From JASLMY01 sp965226475 (GTDB lineage: Bacteria > Pseudomonadota > Alphaproteobacteria > GCA-2731375), in the NCBI GenBank assembly GCA_965226475.1, contig CBDDDJ010000004.1, positions 558,001 through 622,000 of the forward strand: a stretch of 64,000 nucleotides of DNA. The letters run 5' to 3'. The notes beneath the pieces were generated by a model that had not been told where the DNA came from, did no database searches, and worked only from the letters and a program-made list of their open reading frames with translations. A program made the translations under genes and the position numbers. Below, piece after piece: positions 25,684 to 34,271 of the stretch. How positions within the stretch are numbered: the first letter of the stretch is position 1; the number at the start of each line of letters is the position of its first letter.

Positions 25684-26045
25684 TAAAAGTAGCGCTGCAC
25701 CGTCGAGCGTGGCGGGAAGTCCCGGGGCAGCATGCGCCATGGACAGCCGCTACGCAGTAGGTAGGGGATCGCGTTCACCACCTCGCGCAATGCCGTCGTC
25801 CGAGGCCGTCCCAGCGCTTTGGCGCGAGGCAGCAACGGCTCCAGCACCTTCCATTCTCCATCCGTCAGGTCGCTTGCGTAGCGCAGCAGGTCGCGTTCAT
25901 ACTTCGGGCGAGTGATTTTGGTCCACATGTTGTGTCTCCCTGGTTGCTAAATACAAACAGTGAATCACAACTGACTGAAATCACTCAACTCTTTTCGGGC
26001 CAGACACTAAGCGGCGGCGAGGCTTGCCCGAGGGAGGACGCCGCC

Positions 26046-27149
26046 ATGGCTCAATCGATCACCTACGGTCCCCGGGTCGCCAAATCGCCCTATTGGGAGG
26101 CGACGGTCGCGGCGGGGGCCACCGGCTTCAGCATCTACAACCACATGTTCATGCCGACCGGCTACGGTGACCCGGAGGGCGAATACTGGCGCCTGATCGA
26201 GGCCGTCTCGATGTGGGACGTCGGCTGCGAGCGGCAGATCCGCCTGGCGGGACCCGATGCCGGGCGGCTCGCCGACCATCTGGCGACGCGGGACCTCTCC
26301 GCGCTCCCGATCGGCATCGGCCGCTACACCTGCCTCTGCGATCATCGGGGCTTCATCCACAACGATCCGGTGGCGCTGCGGGTCGAGGACGAGGTCTACT
26401 GGTTCTCGATCGCAGATAATTACTCGCTGCTCTTCGCCCGAGCGATTGCCGGCCAGCTGGACCTCGACGTCCAGGTCTACGAGCCCGACGTCTCGCCGCT
26501 CGCCATCCAGGGGCCAAGGGCGATGGACGTCGCCGCCGACTTGCTGGGCGATTGGGTGCGGGATCTCTGCTATTTCCACTTCCGCAGCGCCGAGATCGAG
26601 GGCATTCCGCTGATCGTGCAGCGTTCCGGCTATTCGAAAAAGGGCGGGGTGGAACTCTATTTGATGGATGGTGAGCGGGGCGGGCGGCTCTGGCGGCTGG
26701 TGGCGGAGGCCGGGCGGCCCCATGAGATCGCCCCGGGCGCCCCCAACACGATCGAACGGCTGGAATGCGGCCTCTTCAACCTGCGGGGCGACAACGATGA
26801 TTCGACGACGCCCTTCGAACTCGGCCTCGAGCGCTACGTCGATCTCGATTCACAGGCCGATTTCATCGGTAAGGCGGCGCTCCGGGCCTTGGCGGAGACG
26901 CCGCCCGGCCGACGCCGGACCGGTGCCGTGCTGGACGGCGCCCCCCTCGCCATGATGGAAGGCAAGTGCCCCGTGACCCGCAACGGCCGCGCCGTCGGAT
27001 TTCTCGGCGGTTACGCTTTCTCGCCGCGTCTGAAGGCCAATATCGCCGGGGCGCTGATCGAGGCCGAGGCACTGGCGGCGGGCGGCCTGGTGGCGGAAAC
27101 CGAGCAGGGCCGCCGGGCCCTCGAGCCCCGCGATCACCCGCTGATCTGA
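26046..27149 (+). CDS. GcvT-family folate-dependent demethylase, DmdA-like
   Basis: 367 aa. The start YGPRVAKSPYWEATVAAGATGFSIYNHMFMP, then SMWDVGCERQIRLAGPDA, EPDVSPLAIQGPRAMD and VQRSGYSKKGGVELYL match the GcvT relatives that include DMSP demethylase DmdA, rather than glycine-cleavage GcvT. Such enzymes pass a methyl group from a sulfonium or amine to tetrahydrofolate. DMSP as substrate is inference. AGGGAGGA precedes the ATG. IS5 copy 3 sits 38 bases upstream, so the native promoter has been displaced. It is convergent with the Rieske oxygenase gene and overlaps its shifted tail. Confidence 0.82.
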   Translation: MAQSITYGPRVAKSPYWEATVAAGATGFSIYNHMFMPTGYGDPEGEYWRLIEAVSMWDVGCERQIRLAGPDAGRLADHLATRDLSALPIGIGRYTCLCDHRGFIHNDPVALRVEDEVYWFSIADNYSLLFARAIAGQLDLDVQVYEPDVSPLAIQGPRAMDVAADLLGDWVRDLCYFHFRSAEIEGIPLIVQRSGYSKKGGVELYLMDGERGGRLWRLVAEAGRPHEIAPGAPNTIERLECGLFNLRGDNDDSTTPFELGLERYVDLDSQADFIGKAALRALAETPPGRRRTGAVLDGAPLAMMEGKCPVTRNGRAVGFLGGYAFSPRLKANIAGALIEAEALAAGGLVAETEQGRRALEPRDHPLI

Positions 27150-27857
27150 GCCGCCGCTATTCGGCGGCGAGCGGTGCCTCGGCCGCGAGCTTTTCCTCGA
27201 TGATGCGGCGAAGCAGCGTCGCGCCCTTGTCGATGGCGAGGCGGACGGTGGGCGGGGCGGCGGATCGTCTCCCGCTCGATCGCCTCCAGCACCGCCTTGT
27301 CCTCGGCGAAGGCGGTCATCAGCAGCTCGCTCATCCGGGGGCCGGCGGCCGCGTCGTCCACCAAGCGGTTGCGAAGCGTCAGCCAGAAGTCGAGCGTCCG
27401 GTGCGCGTCGATCGGGGTCAGGAAGTGCAGCGCATAGACACGGAAGCCCCGGTCGCGCTCTACCGTCCGATCGCCGCGGCCGGCCTCGATACTGCCGAAG
27501 TCGATCACCGCCGTCGCCGGCGCGTGGAAGATGTAGTACTGCCAGCGATCGACGTTGCGGGCGAAGAGGCCGAAATCGGCGAAGAAGCCGATCGGTGGCG
27601 CGTCCCGGGTCCAACGCGCCGTGGTGACGACGTCGCCCTCGCGCGTCGCATCGATCGGCGCCCCCGCGCTCGCGGCCGAGCCGAGGGTCGAGGGGTGGAC
27701 ATAGGTGACGTGGGCCGGGTCGCTCAGGTTCTCGGCCAGCGGGAAGTAGTTGCAGTCATAGGCGAGCGGCGCGCCGTATTCGACCGCCCAGGCGGAATCG
27801 CGGAACTCCGGCTGATCGTAGACCGGCAGGCTATCGGCGAGCGCCGGCTCCCCCATC
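27134..27857 (-). CDS. Rieske oxygenase (VanA-type), exon 2, with shifted C-terminus
   Basis: Second part of a Rieske non-haem iron monooxygenase such as vanillate demethylase oxygenase. It begins (after one base completing W110) MGEPALADSLPVYDQPEF and holds the iron-site region ENLSDPAHVTYVHPSTLGS. A net single-base frame change near 27245-27262 replaces the last ~30 residues. The original frame would have read TVRLAIDKGATLLRRIIEEK and stopped at 27157. Whether this is real decay or an assembly error is unclear. Exon 1 is at 29777. Confidence 0.85.
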
Positions 27858-27897
27858 GTTGCGGTAGGAATGCGCATTGCTGCGCACCCCCCGCGCA

Positions 27898-27929
27898 GAT
27901 CCGTACTTGGTCGCTAAACCATACGGCTC
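27898..27929 (-). ncRNA. Group II intron 2 domain V
   Basis: Reads GAGCCGTATGG, loop TTTAGCGA, CCAAGTACGGATC. The AGC triad is present. One mismatch (G opposite A) is seen in the lower stem, where many introns have G-U. Domain VI follows directly to 27858. Confidence 0.82.
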
Positions 27930-29414
27930 CTACCTCGGGTGCTTGACGGCAAACCGCTGGTCCGGCCATGGGTGGCGGATGGAGGCGCGCGGCCACAAGA
28001 TTTCGGTCATGCGCTCCAGACGCCTCCAACTGAAACGGGCTCGCTGGGACCGCCGGCGCAGCGCCCGCATCCACAGGCGTTGCAGCCTGCGGCGGAACGC
28101 ACGGATGAACCGGCCCGACCCCGGGACGGCAAAGTAGTTGAGCCAGCCTTCGCAGACCCGCCCGAGCCACTTGCCGACCTCCCAGATGTCGTGGTGCCAG
28201 CGCTTGCGGAGCACCTCGTCGATGCGCGCCAGGGTCCTGTTGACCCGTTTGGCGACAGGTTTGCGACCAAGCCGAAAGCGACCTCTCCGGGTCGTCGTGC
28301 AATAGTGTGTAAAGCCCAGGAAGTCGAAAGTCTCCGGCTTGCCCACCCCGCGCTGGCGACGGTTCAGCAACGCGAACCGGCCAAACTCCACGAGGCGGGT
28401 CTTGTCCCGGTGAAGACTGAGACCGAACCGGCTCAGCCTCTCCCGAACGTCGCGAAGGTACCGCTCCGCATCCCGCTTGTGTTGGAACCCGACAACGATA
28501 TCGTCGGCGTAACGGACGATGATCGCTTCGCCATCCGGGACGTTTGGGCGCCATTTCTTGTGGAACCACAGGTCGAGCACGTAGTGCAGGAACACGTTCG
28601 CCAAGACCGGGGAAACTATTGCCCCCTGCGGCGTGCCCATGCCCGCGTCTGTCCATGATCCACCGTCCATGACGCCAGCGTTCAGCCATTTCTGGATCAG
28701 GCGGATGACCCGTCTGTCGCCGATGCGGTGCTCAAGGAACATGATCAACCAATCCTTCGGGATTGTGTCGAAGTACGCCCGTAGATCCGCGTCGGCTATC
28801 CAGCTGACCTTGCGCCGTTCTATCCCGAAGGCCAGGGCATCGAGCGCATCGTGCGCCCCCCGCCCCGGTCGGAACCCGTAGCTGAAGCCAAGAAACTCCA
28901 CCTCGTAAATCGGTGTCAGGATCACATCCACAACCGCTTTCTGGACGATCTTGTCCTCCAGCGCCGCGATCCCGAGCGGTCGTGTTCCGCCGTCCGGCCT
29001 GGGTATCTCTACCCGCCGAACCGGCGGCGCCCGGTACGCTCCCCCTCTGTGCAGACGCCGGTGCAGGTCGAGCAAGCGCTCGTCCAGACCTTCGCCATAC
29101 ATGTCCCACGTGATGCCGTCGACGCCCGCCGCAGCGTCCCGCTTCAGGGCGTGGAACGCCCGGTGCAGCGCGTCCGGCGTGATGTGGTGGAAGAGCGCAG
29201 TGAGACGCTCCTTCGGGTTTCTCTCTGCAGCTTTCCGTATCCGGCTCGCCGCCTGTGGCACGCTTCCCCGACACTGGGTTCGGCGCGTGCTTTGGCGATC
29301 CGGATTCCCCTTGGTTGAGGCCCTTTCCTCCGGCGACTCCGCAGAAGCTCGCGCTCCCTTGTTCGCCGCCCTCACAGGTCGTATGGCCTCATCCGACTTC
29401 TTCAAACCGTTCAT
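27930..29414 (-). CDS. Group II intron-encoded reverse transcriptase/maturase (intron 2)
   Basis: 494 aa from MNGLKKSDEAIRP, the usual start of this intron-protein type; the frame is open to 29516. Blocks seen: AAAGVDGITWDMYGEGL, RPDGGTRPLGIAALEDKIVQ, FSYGFRPGRGAHDALDAL, the active site IIVRYADDIVVGF and FDFLGFTHYC. The X/D region ends HPWPDQRFAVKHPR. Many relatives continue past this point across domain V; here a TAG stops it one base before domain V. No HNH domain. It is needed for splicing of the host oxygenase transcript. Confidence 0.92.
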   Translation of the reverse strand: MNGLKKSDEAIRPVRAANKGARASAESPEERASTKGNPDRQSTRRTQCRGSVPQAASRIRKAAERNPKERLTALFHHITPDALHRAFHALKRDAAAGVDGITWDMYGEGLDERLLDLHRRLHRGGAYRAPPVRRVEIPRPDGGTRPLGIAALEDKIVQKAVVDVILTPIYEVEFLGFSYGFRPGRGAHDALDALAFGIERRKVSWIADADLRAYFDTIPKDWLIMFLEHRIGDRRVIRLIQKWLNAGVMDGGSWTDAGMGTPQGAIVSPVLANVFLHYVLDLWFHKKWRPNVPDGEAIIVRYADDIVVGFQHKRDAERYLRDVRERLSRFGLSLHRDKTRLVEFGRFALLNRRQRGVGKPETFDFLGFTHYCTTTRRGRFRLGRKPVAKRVNRTLARIDEVLRKRWHHDIWEVGKWLGRVCEGWLNYFAVPGSGRFIRAFRRRLQRLWMRALRRRSQRARFSWRRLERMTEILWPRASIRHPWPDQRFAVKHPR

Positions 29415-29776
29415 CATAGGCTTCGGTTTTCTCCATTCCCTACGCGGCCCCTTTGCGACATCCGGGGCAGTTTGAAGACCTCCCAGGGTCCCAACAGAGG
29501 GCGTGCGAACGTGCATAGGTTCTCTGACACCGCGGGGTTCGCCGACATCTCACCAAAACGATGCCTGCGATGTTGCCTTCAACCGATCTGAAAGCCTCGG
29601 CACCCCGGACCATCGTCTTTTCGGTGCTCAATAGCCCTGCCCATCCGTACCGCTACCGACGCTTCGCCTGCCCCCTCGCGGGGACCGACGCACGGCTCGC
29701 GGAGAAACGTGGTTCGGTTACTCCTTCGTTCCGGGGGACTTGCACCCCCTACCTTCTGCCAGTTCGCCTGGCGCAC

Positions 29777-30105
29777 CAGATCCAGACGATGCCGTTCGAT
29801 TCCACGATCGGGTAGGCGTGGACCCGGGCGCCGGGCGGTATCCGGTCCTGGCCGGGAATGGCGATGCAAGTCCCGGTCGAATCGAAGGTCATGCCGTGAT
29901 AGCCGCACCGCAGCCCCCCCGGCACGGCCGCGCCCATGGACAGCGGCAGGTAGCGGTGTGGACAACGGTCCTCCAGCGCCGCCGCCCGGCCGTCCTCGTC
30001 GCGGAACAGCACGACCCGTTCGCCGAGCAGCGTGGCGGCCTTGGGCGCGGCGTTCAGGTCGGCCGACCAACAGGCGACATACCAAGCGTTACGGACGAAT
30101 TCCAT
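29777..30105 (-). CDS. Rieske oxygenase (VanA-type), exon 1
   Basis: Codes for residues 1-109 and two bases of codon 110. The Rieske cluster ligands are C48, H50 (EDRCPHRYLPL) and C67, H70 (LRCGYHGMTF). The start MEFVRNAWYVACWSADL is typical of single-component Rieske monooxygenases of about 350 aa, and the two exons would give 350 aa. Without splicing, translation reads 9 codons into the intron and stops. Divergent from the ABC ATPase pair. Confidence 0.92.
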
Positions 30106-30213
30106 TGGCTTCCCCCTCCCTCGCCGGGGTTGTTAGGGCCCGATTATACTGCCAAATTGCCGGCCTGTGGCGCCGCCGACGGGGCTTGGCGCCGATGAAG
30201 CGGATGCAACGCC

Positions 30214-31230
30214 GTGACGGACGGCCCAGGCCAGAGCGCGAGCGCCAACCGGCCGCTCCTGGAGGTGAGGAACCTCCGGGTCGAGTTTCCGACTCGGCGC
30301 GGCACCCTGGTGGCGGTCGACGACATCTCTTTCCACATCCAGCCGGGCGAGGTGCTGGGCGTGGTGGGCGAGTCGGGCGCCGGCAAGTCGATGACGGGGG
30401 CGGCGATCATCGGTCTGCTGGAGCCGCCGGGCCGCATCGGCGGCGGCGAGATCCTGCTGGAAGGCGAGCGGATCGACAACCTGCCCTATGAGAAGATCCG
30501 GCGCATCCGGGGCCGGCGGATCGGCGCCATCTTCCAGGACCCGCTCACCAGCCTGAACCCGCTCTATACCGTGGCGCGCCAGCTGGTGGAGACGATCCGG
30601 ACCCACATGTCGCTTTCGGAGAGGGCGGCCCGCAAGCGGGCGATCGAGCTGTTGCGGGAGGTAGGCATCCCCAGCGCGGAAGAACGGATCGACCACTATC
30701 CTCACCAGTTCTCGGGCGGCATGCGCCAGCGTGTCGTGATCGCGCTGGCGCTTTGTGCCGAGCCGCGCCTGGTGATCGCCGACGAGCCGACCACGGCGCT
30801 CGACGTCTCGATCCAGGCGCAGATTATCAGTTTGCTGAAGCGGCTCTGCAAGGAACACGGCACGGCGGTGATGCTGGTGACCCACGACATGGGCGTGATC
30901 GCGGAGACCGCCGATCGCGTCGCGGTGATGTACGCGGGCCGGATCGCCGAGGTCGGTCCGGTGGCGGAGGTGGTGCTGCGCGGCAAGCATCCCTATACCC
31001 ACGGCCTCATGGGCTCGATCCCCCATGTCGGGCAAGAGGTGCGGGCGCTGACTCAGATCGACGGCGCCATGCCGCGACTGGGCGCCATTCCCAGCGGCTG
31101 TGCCTTCCATCCCCGCTGCGAGCGGGCCTTTGCGCGCTGCGCGGTCGACCGGCCCGAGCTGTTGCCATCCGATGGCGTGGAGGTCGCATGCCACCTCCAT
31201 GACGGCACCGGGCGGGAGGCGGCGAAATGA
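30214..31230 (+). CDS. Peptide/opine-type ABC transporter ATPase (DppD-like)
   Basis: 338 aa. Walker A GESGAGKS, signature FSGGMRQRV, Walker B LVIADEPTTALD and the H-loop VTHDMGVIAE are all intact. The C-terminal oligopeptide-type extension has GCAFHPRCERAFARCAVDRP, with its spaced cysteines. The GTG start is inferred; an upstream ATG at 30204 is out of frame. It pairs with the next ATPase. No permease or binding-protein gene is visible in the window next to it. Confidence 0.94.
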   Translation: MTDGPGQSASANRPLLEVRNLRVEFPTRRGTLVAVDDISFHIQPGEVLGVVGESGAGKSMTGAAIIGLLEPPGRIGGGEILLEGERIDNLPYEKIRRIRGRRIGAIFQDPLTSLNPLYTVARQLVETIRTHMSLSERAARKRAIELLREVGIPSAEERIDHYPHQFSGGMRQRVVIALALCAEPRLVIADEPTTALDVSIQAQIISLLKRLCKEHGTAVMLVTHDMGVIAETADRVAVMYAGRIAEVGPVAEVVLRGKHPYTHGLMGSIPHVGQEVRALTQIDGAMPRLGAIPSGCAFHPRCERAFARCAVDRPELLPSDGVEVACHLHDGTGREAAK

Positions 31231-32252
31231 GCGGAGCGGCGGCATCGAACGCGGAACCCCCGACGCCCCTGGTGAGCGCCGAGGGCCTGGTCCGCCATTT
31301 CGACGTCTCGCCCCCGCTGCTCAACCGGGTGATCGAGGGCAAGGGCCGGGCCGTGGTGAAAGCGGTCGACGGCGTCGACTTCCAAATCGGAAAGGGCGAG
31401 ACCTTCAGTCTCGTGGGCGAGAGTGGCTGCGGCAAATCCACCGTCGCCCGCCTGATCGTCGGGCTCTACCAGCCGACGGCGGGCAACATCCGTTACGACG
31501 GGGTCGAGATCGCCGGCCGGGCGCACGGCCGCGAACGCCAGCGGATGCAGCCCCGCATGCAGATGATCTTCCAGGATCCCTACGCCTCGCTCAACCCGCG
31601 CTGGCGGGTCGGCCGCATCGTGGCGGAGCCGATCCTGGCCCGCCGCCTGCTCTCCGGCAAACGGGAGGTGACGGCCCGCGTCGGCGAATTGCTGACCCAG
31701 GTCGGCCTCTCGGCGGCGGACCAGGAGAAGTACCCGCACGAATTCTCCGGCGGCCAGCGCCAGCGCATCTCCATCGCCCGGGCGCTGGCGGGCGAGCCCG
31801 AATTCCTGGTCTGCGACGAGCCGACCTCGGCCCTCGACGTCTCGGTCCAGGCGCAGATCCTGAACCTGATGAAGAATTTGCAGCGCGAATTGAGGCTGAC
31901 CTACCTCTTCATCAGCCACGACCTCGCCGTGGTCTACCCCGTCTCCACCATGGTCGGCGTGATGTACCTCGGCCGCCTGGTCGAATGGGCCGAAACCAGG
32001 ACGCTCTTCTCCACCCCCCGCCACCCCTACACCCGCATGCTGCTGGACGCGATTCCCGACCTGGAGATGACCGGCCGCCAGCGCGTCCCCGTGGCGGGCG
32101 AGGTCCCGAGCCCGATCAACCCGCCGCCCGGCTGTCCGTTTCATCCCCGCTGCCCCCACGCGGCGGACCGCTGCCTGGTCGAGCCGCCGAAGGCGCTCCC
32201 GGCGGGCGACGCGCGGGTGGCCTGCCATGCGGTCGAGGAGGGGCGGATTTAG
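31227..32252 (+). CDS. Peptide/opine-type ABC transporter ATPase (DppF-like)
   Basis: 341 aa, overlapping the previous gene by ATGA. Walker A GESGCGKS, signature FSGGQRQRISIARAL, Walker B FLVCDEPTSALD and switch ISHDLAVVYPVS are complete. The tail carries GCPFHPRCPHAADRC. With its partner it would power a heterodimeric importer for peptides, opines or similar solutes. The membrane and solute-binding parts must be encoded elsewhere. Confidence 0.94.
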   Translation: MSGAAASNAEPPTPLVSAEGLVRHFDVSPPLLNRVIEGKGRAVVKAVDGVDFQIGKGETFSLVGESGCGKSTVARLIVGLYQPTAGNIRYDGVEIAGRAHGRERQRMQPRMQMIFQDPYASLNPRWRVGRIVAEPILARRLLSGKREVTARVGELLTQVGLSAADQEKYPHEFSGGQRQRISIARALAGEPEFLVCDEPTSALDVSVQAQILNLMKNLQRELRLTYLFISHDLAVVYPVSTMVGVMYLGRLVEWAETRTLFSTPRHPYTRMLLDAIPDLEMTGRQRVPVAGEVPSPINPPPGCPFHPRCPHAADRCLVEPPKALPAGDARVACHAVEEGRI

Positions 32253-32618
32253 GCCCATCCAGGGTGGCCAGGGCATTGTCGGATCGAGCCCGGGGTTCCG
32301 CCTGAAGGGAAAATACTCTGGCTATTGGAGAAGCGCCGGATTGTGCCGCGAAGCCGGGCGGAGTCGGCCCGAGACAGCGACGACCCAGCCGCCTGGGGGG
32401 ACGGCTGGGTCTGGGAAGCGCCGGCGGGAGGGGAATAACCGGCGCTGGGTGCGCTTCGCTTCGCAAGGAGAACCGGTAAGATCTTGGACGGGTAACACTT
32501 GCCGTTTCTCGCCGGGCGGGCTCTTCGCGCCGCCCGTGGGTTATAGATAGGGGCCTTGGTCGTTTGCCAAAGTGACGGACGTCACGGGGGCCGCGTTTTC
32601 GTTGCGCGACGGCCGAAT
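32253..32618. other. Structured intergenic region between convergent genes
   Basis: Three hairpins: a perfect 10-bp stem (GACCCAGCCG 32382-32391 with 32402-32411), a perfect 8-bp stem (AGCGCCGG 32417-32424 with 32439-32446), and CGGGCGG/CCGCCCG (32513-32519 with 32530-32536). No protein gene is recognised. It lies between the 3' ends of the ABC pair and the gamma-glutamyltransferase gene, so transcription termination is the simplest role. Confidence 0.6.
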
Positions 32619-34271
32619 TCAGTTCGCCGGGCTCGCCTTGGCCCAGGGGGAGGCGACGAAGGCCGCCCCCTGGCGCCGGCCGTCGGCCGTTTCCACCACC
32701 GCGTTGGGGCAGGCGTAGAGCGCGGGGTAGACCCCATTCTCGCTCTCCGAGGCCGGCCCGACCGGCCCGAGCGCCGCCGCCACGTCGGCGGGCAGGCGCC
32801 GGTCGCGGGTGATCGCGTCGCCGCCCGAGACATCGATCCGGGGCTGGTGCATCGCCGCGTCCAGGTCCATGCCGTGGTCCAGGACGAAGGCCAGCAGCTG
32901 CATCACCGCCGGCATGATCCGCCGCCCGCCCGAGGCGCCGAGCGCGATACGCAGTCCGTCGGCGCGGCGCGCGATGGTCGGGCACATGTTGGAGAGCGGT
33001 TGCTTGCCCGGGGAAATCGAATTTGGCTGGCCGGGCCGGGGATCGAACCACATGATGCCGTTGTTCATCATGATCCCGGTTTCCGGCAGCATCACCTTGG
33101 AGCCGAAGAGCGACAGCAGCGTCTGCGTCAGCGCCACCATGTTGCCCTCGGCATCGATCACGCTCAGATGCGTCGTGCAGGACGGTTCCTTGGTTTCGTC
33201 CGCCCAGCCCATGGTCTCGAAGCGCTGGCGGTAGGCGGTGAGCAGCGCCCGCGCATAGGCGGCGAAATCGGCCGCGCCGGGGCCCGTGCCCGACTCGACC
33301 TCGGCCGCGACCAGCTCGAGCGCATGGCGCAAGGTCGGACCGGCGGTGAGGCCGGGGGCGGCGAACACCTCGCCATCGCGGTGGGCGAAGGGCGCAATGT
33401 CGACGACTTCGGCCCGGTAGCCAGCCAGGTCCTCCGCCGTGATGGCGTTGCCGCCCGCGCTCAGGTCGGCGATCAGCCGGGCGGCAATTTCGCCCTCGTA
33501 GAAATCGCGCGGGCCGGCCTCGGCCAGGCGCCGCATGGTGGCGCCGAGGTTGCCGAGGCGGATCGCCGGCGGGGCGCCGCCCCACTCGCCGATCGGCGGG
33601 AAGCCGTTCGGCAGATAGACCCGGCGGCTTTCCTCGTGGCGGTTCAACACCTCGGCGCCGGTGGTGATCTTGAGGGTCGCGTACCAGTCGACCGCCATCT
33701 CGCCCTCGGCCAGCTCGATCGCCGGCGCCATGGACTGGGCCCAGTTTCGGGTGCCGAAGGTTTCCAGCGCCAACGCCAGCCCGGCGACGTGGCCCGGCAC
33801 GGCGATCGAGTGGTAGCCGTGGACGTTGCGATCCTCGACCACCGCCGGCCAGCCGAAGAGGTCGCCGGCCGTTCCGCCGGTCAGCGGATAGCTCGCCGGG
33901 TCCAGGCCCCGTGGCGCCACCATGGGGAAGGCGACGGCGCGGACCCTGTCCGACTTCGCCTCATGGACCATCATGAAGCCGCCGCCGCCGAGGCCGCTCA
34001 TCCACGGCTCGACGGTGGAGATCGCGAGGCTTGCGGCGACGGCCGCGTCGACCGCGTTGCCGCCCTCGGCCAGCACCCGGGCGCCAACGTCGGAAGCGGC
34101 ATGGTGCTGGCTCGCGACCAGGCCGCCGGCGCACGTCACGGCCGGCTTGGCAATGGTCCAGGTCTCGATCGGGTAGACGTCGGGCAAGGGTATGGCTCCT
34201 TTGGATGGATCGGCCGAGGCCGATCCTTGGACGCCCCGGCCGGGCACGCCATCATTCATGATGGCCGACAT
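32619..34271 (-). CDS. ggt: Gamma-glutamyltransferase family protein 1
   Basis: 550 aa Ntn-hydrolase proenzyme acting on gamma-glutamyl amides such as glutathione. The large-subunit part has LAEGGNAVDAAVAASLAISTVEPWMSGLGGGGFMM. The self-cleavage threonine is probably the second T of CTTHLSVIDAEGNMV, and the PLSNMCPTI stretch is in the small subunit. No signal peptide is visible, unlike periplasmic Ggt, so it may act in the cytoplasm. The start shares a base with the upstream MetE-like stop (TGATG), so the two are translationally coupled. Confidence 0.9.
   Translation of the reverse strand: MSAIMNDGVPGRGVQGSASADPSKGAIPLPDVYPIETWTIAKPAVTCAGGLVASQHHAASDVGARVLAEGGNAVDAAVAASLAISTVEPWMSGLGGGGFMMVHEAKSDRVRAVAFPMVAPRGLDPASYPLTGGTAGDLFGWPAVVEDRNVHGYHSIAVPGHVAGLALALETFGTRNWAQSMAPAIELAEGEMAVDWYATLKITTGAEVLNRHEESRRVYLPNGFPPIGEWGGAPPAIRLGNLGATMRRLAEAGPRDFYEGEIAARLIADLSAGGNAITAEDLAGYRAEVVDIAPFAHRDGEVFAAPGLTAGPTLRHALELVAAEVESGTGPGAADFAAYARALLTAYRQRFETMGWADETKEPSCTTHLSVIDAEGNMVALTQTLLSLFGSKVMLPETGIMMNNGIMWFDPRPGQPNSISPGKQPLSNMCPTIARRADGLRIALGASGGRRIMPAVMQLLAFVLDHGMDLDAAMHQPRIDVSGGDAITRDRRLPADVAAALGPVGPASESENGVYPALYACPNAVVETADGRRQGAAFVASPWAKASPAN

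Larger units (their letters stand above)
24074..25928 (-). pseudogene. IS5 transposase split by IS1595
   Basis: The N-terminal 81 codons (to STVQRYF) are at 25684-25928 and the rest resumes with YLWRDDGTW near 24658. It differs from other copies by L to P (NAIPYLL) and P to T (DGATAVF). No intact product can be made. Confidence 0.93.
24045..26007 (-). mobile_element. IS5-family element copy 3, interrupted by IS1595
   Basis: Same ends as the other copies, inverted. Flanked by TAA on both sides (24042-24044, 26008-26010), a clean target duplication. Removing the 1025-bp IS1595 insertion and one 8-bp duplication leaves exactly 930 bp. Its left end lies 38 bases before the DmdA-like start codon. 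Confidence 0.95.
27858..29776 (-). mobile_element. Group II intron 2 inside Rieske oxygenase gene, sense orientation, 1919 bp
   Basis: The 5' end is GTGCGCCAGGCG at 29776 and the 3' end is CCTACCGCAAC at 27858. Removing these bases joins TG to G, remaking the W110 codon, and continues with ATG GGG GAG in the downstream frame. Domains V and VI and a full reverse transcriptase are present. Orientation is the same as the host gene, as required for splicing. Confidence 0.92.

Noticed and set aside
2312..26007. A composite transposon bounded by IS5 copies 1/2 and 3
   Set aside because: The outer triplets do not match (TTA on the left, TAA on the right) and copy 3 has its own clean duplication, so the block did not move as one unit.
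32253..32618. Cobalamin, SAM or other riboswitch
   Set aside because: It lies after the stop codons of two convergent genes, and I could not find conserved riboswitch sequence boxes.
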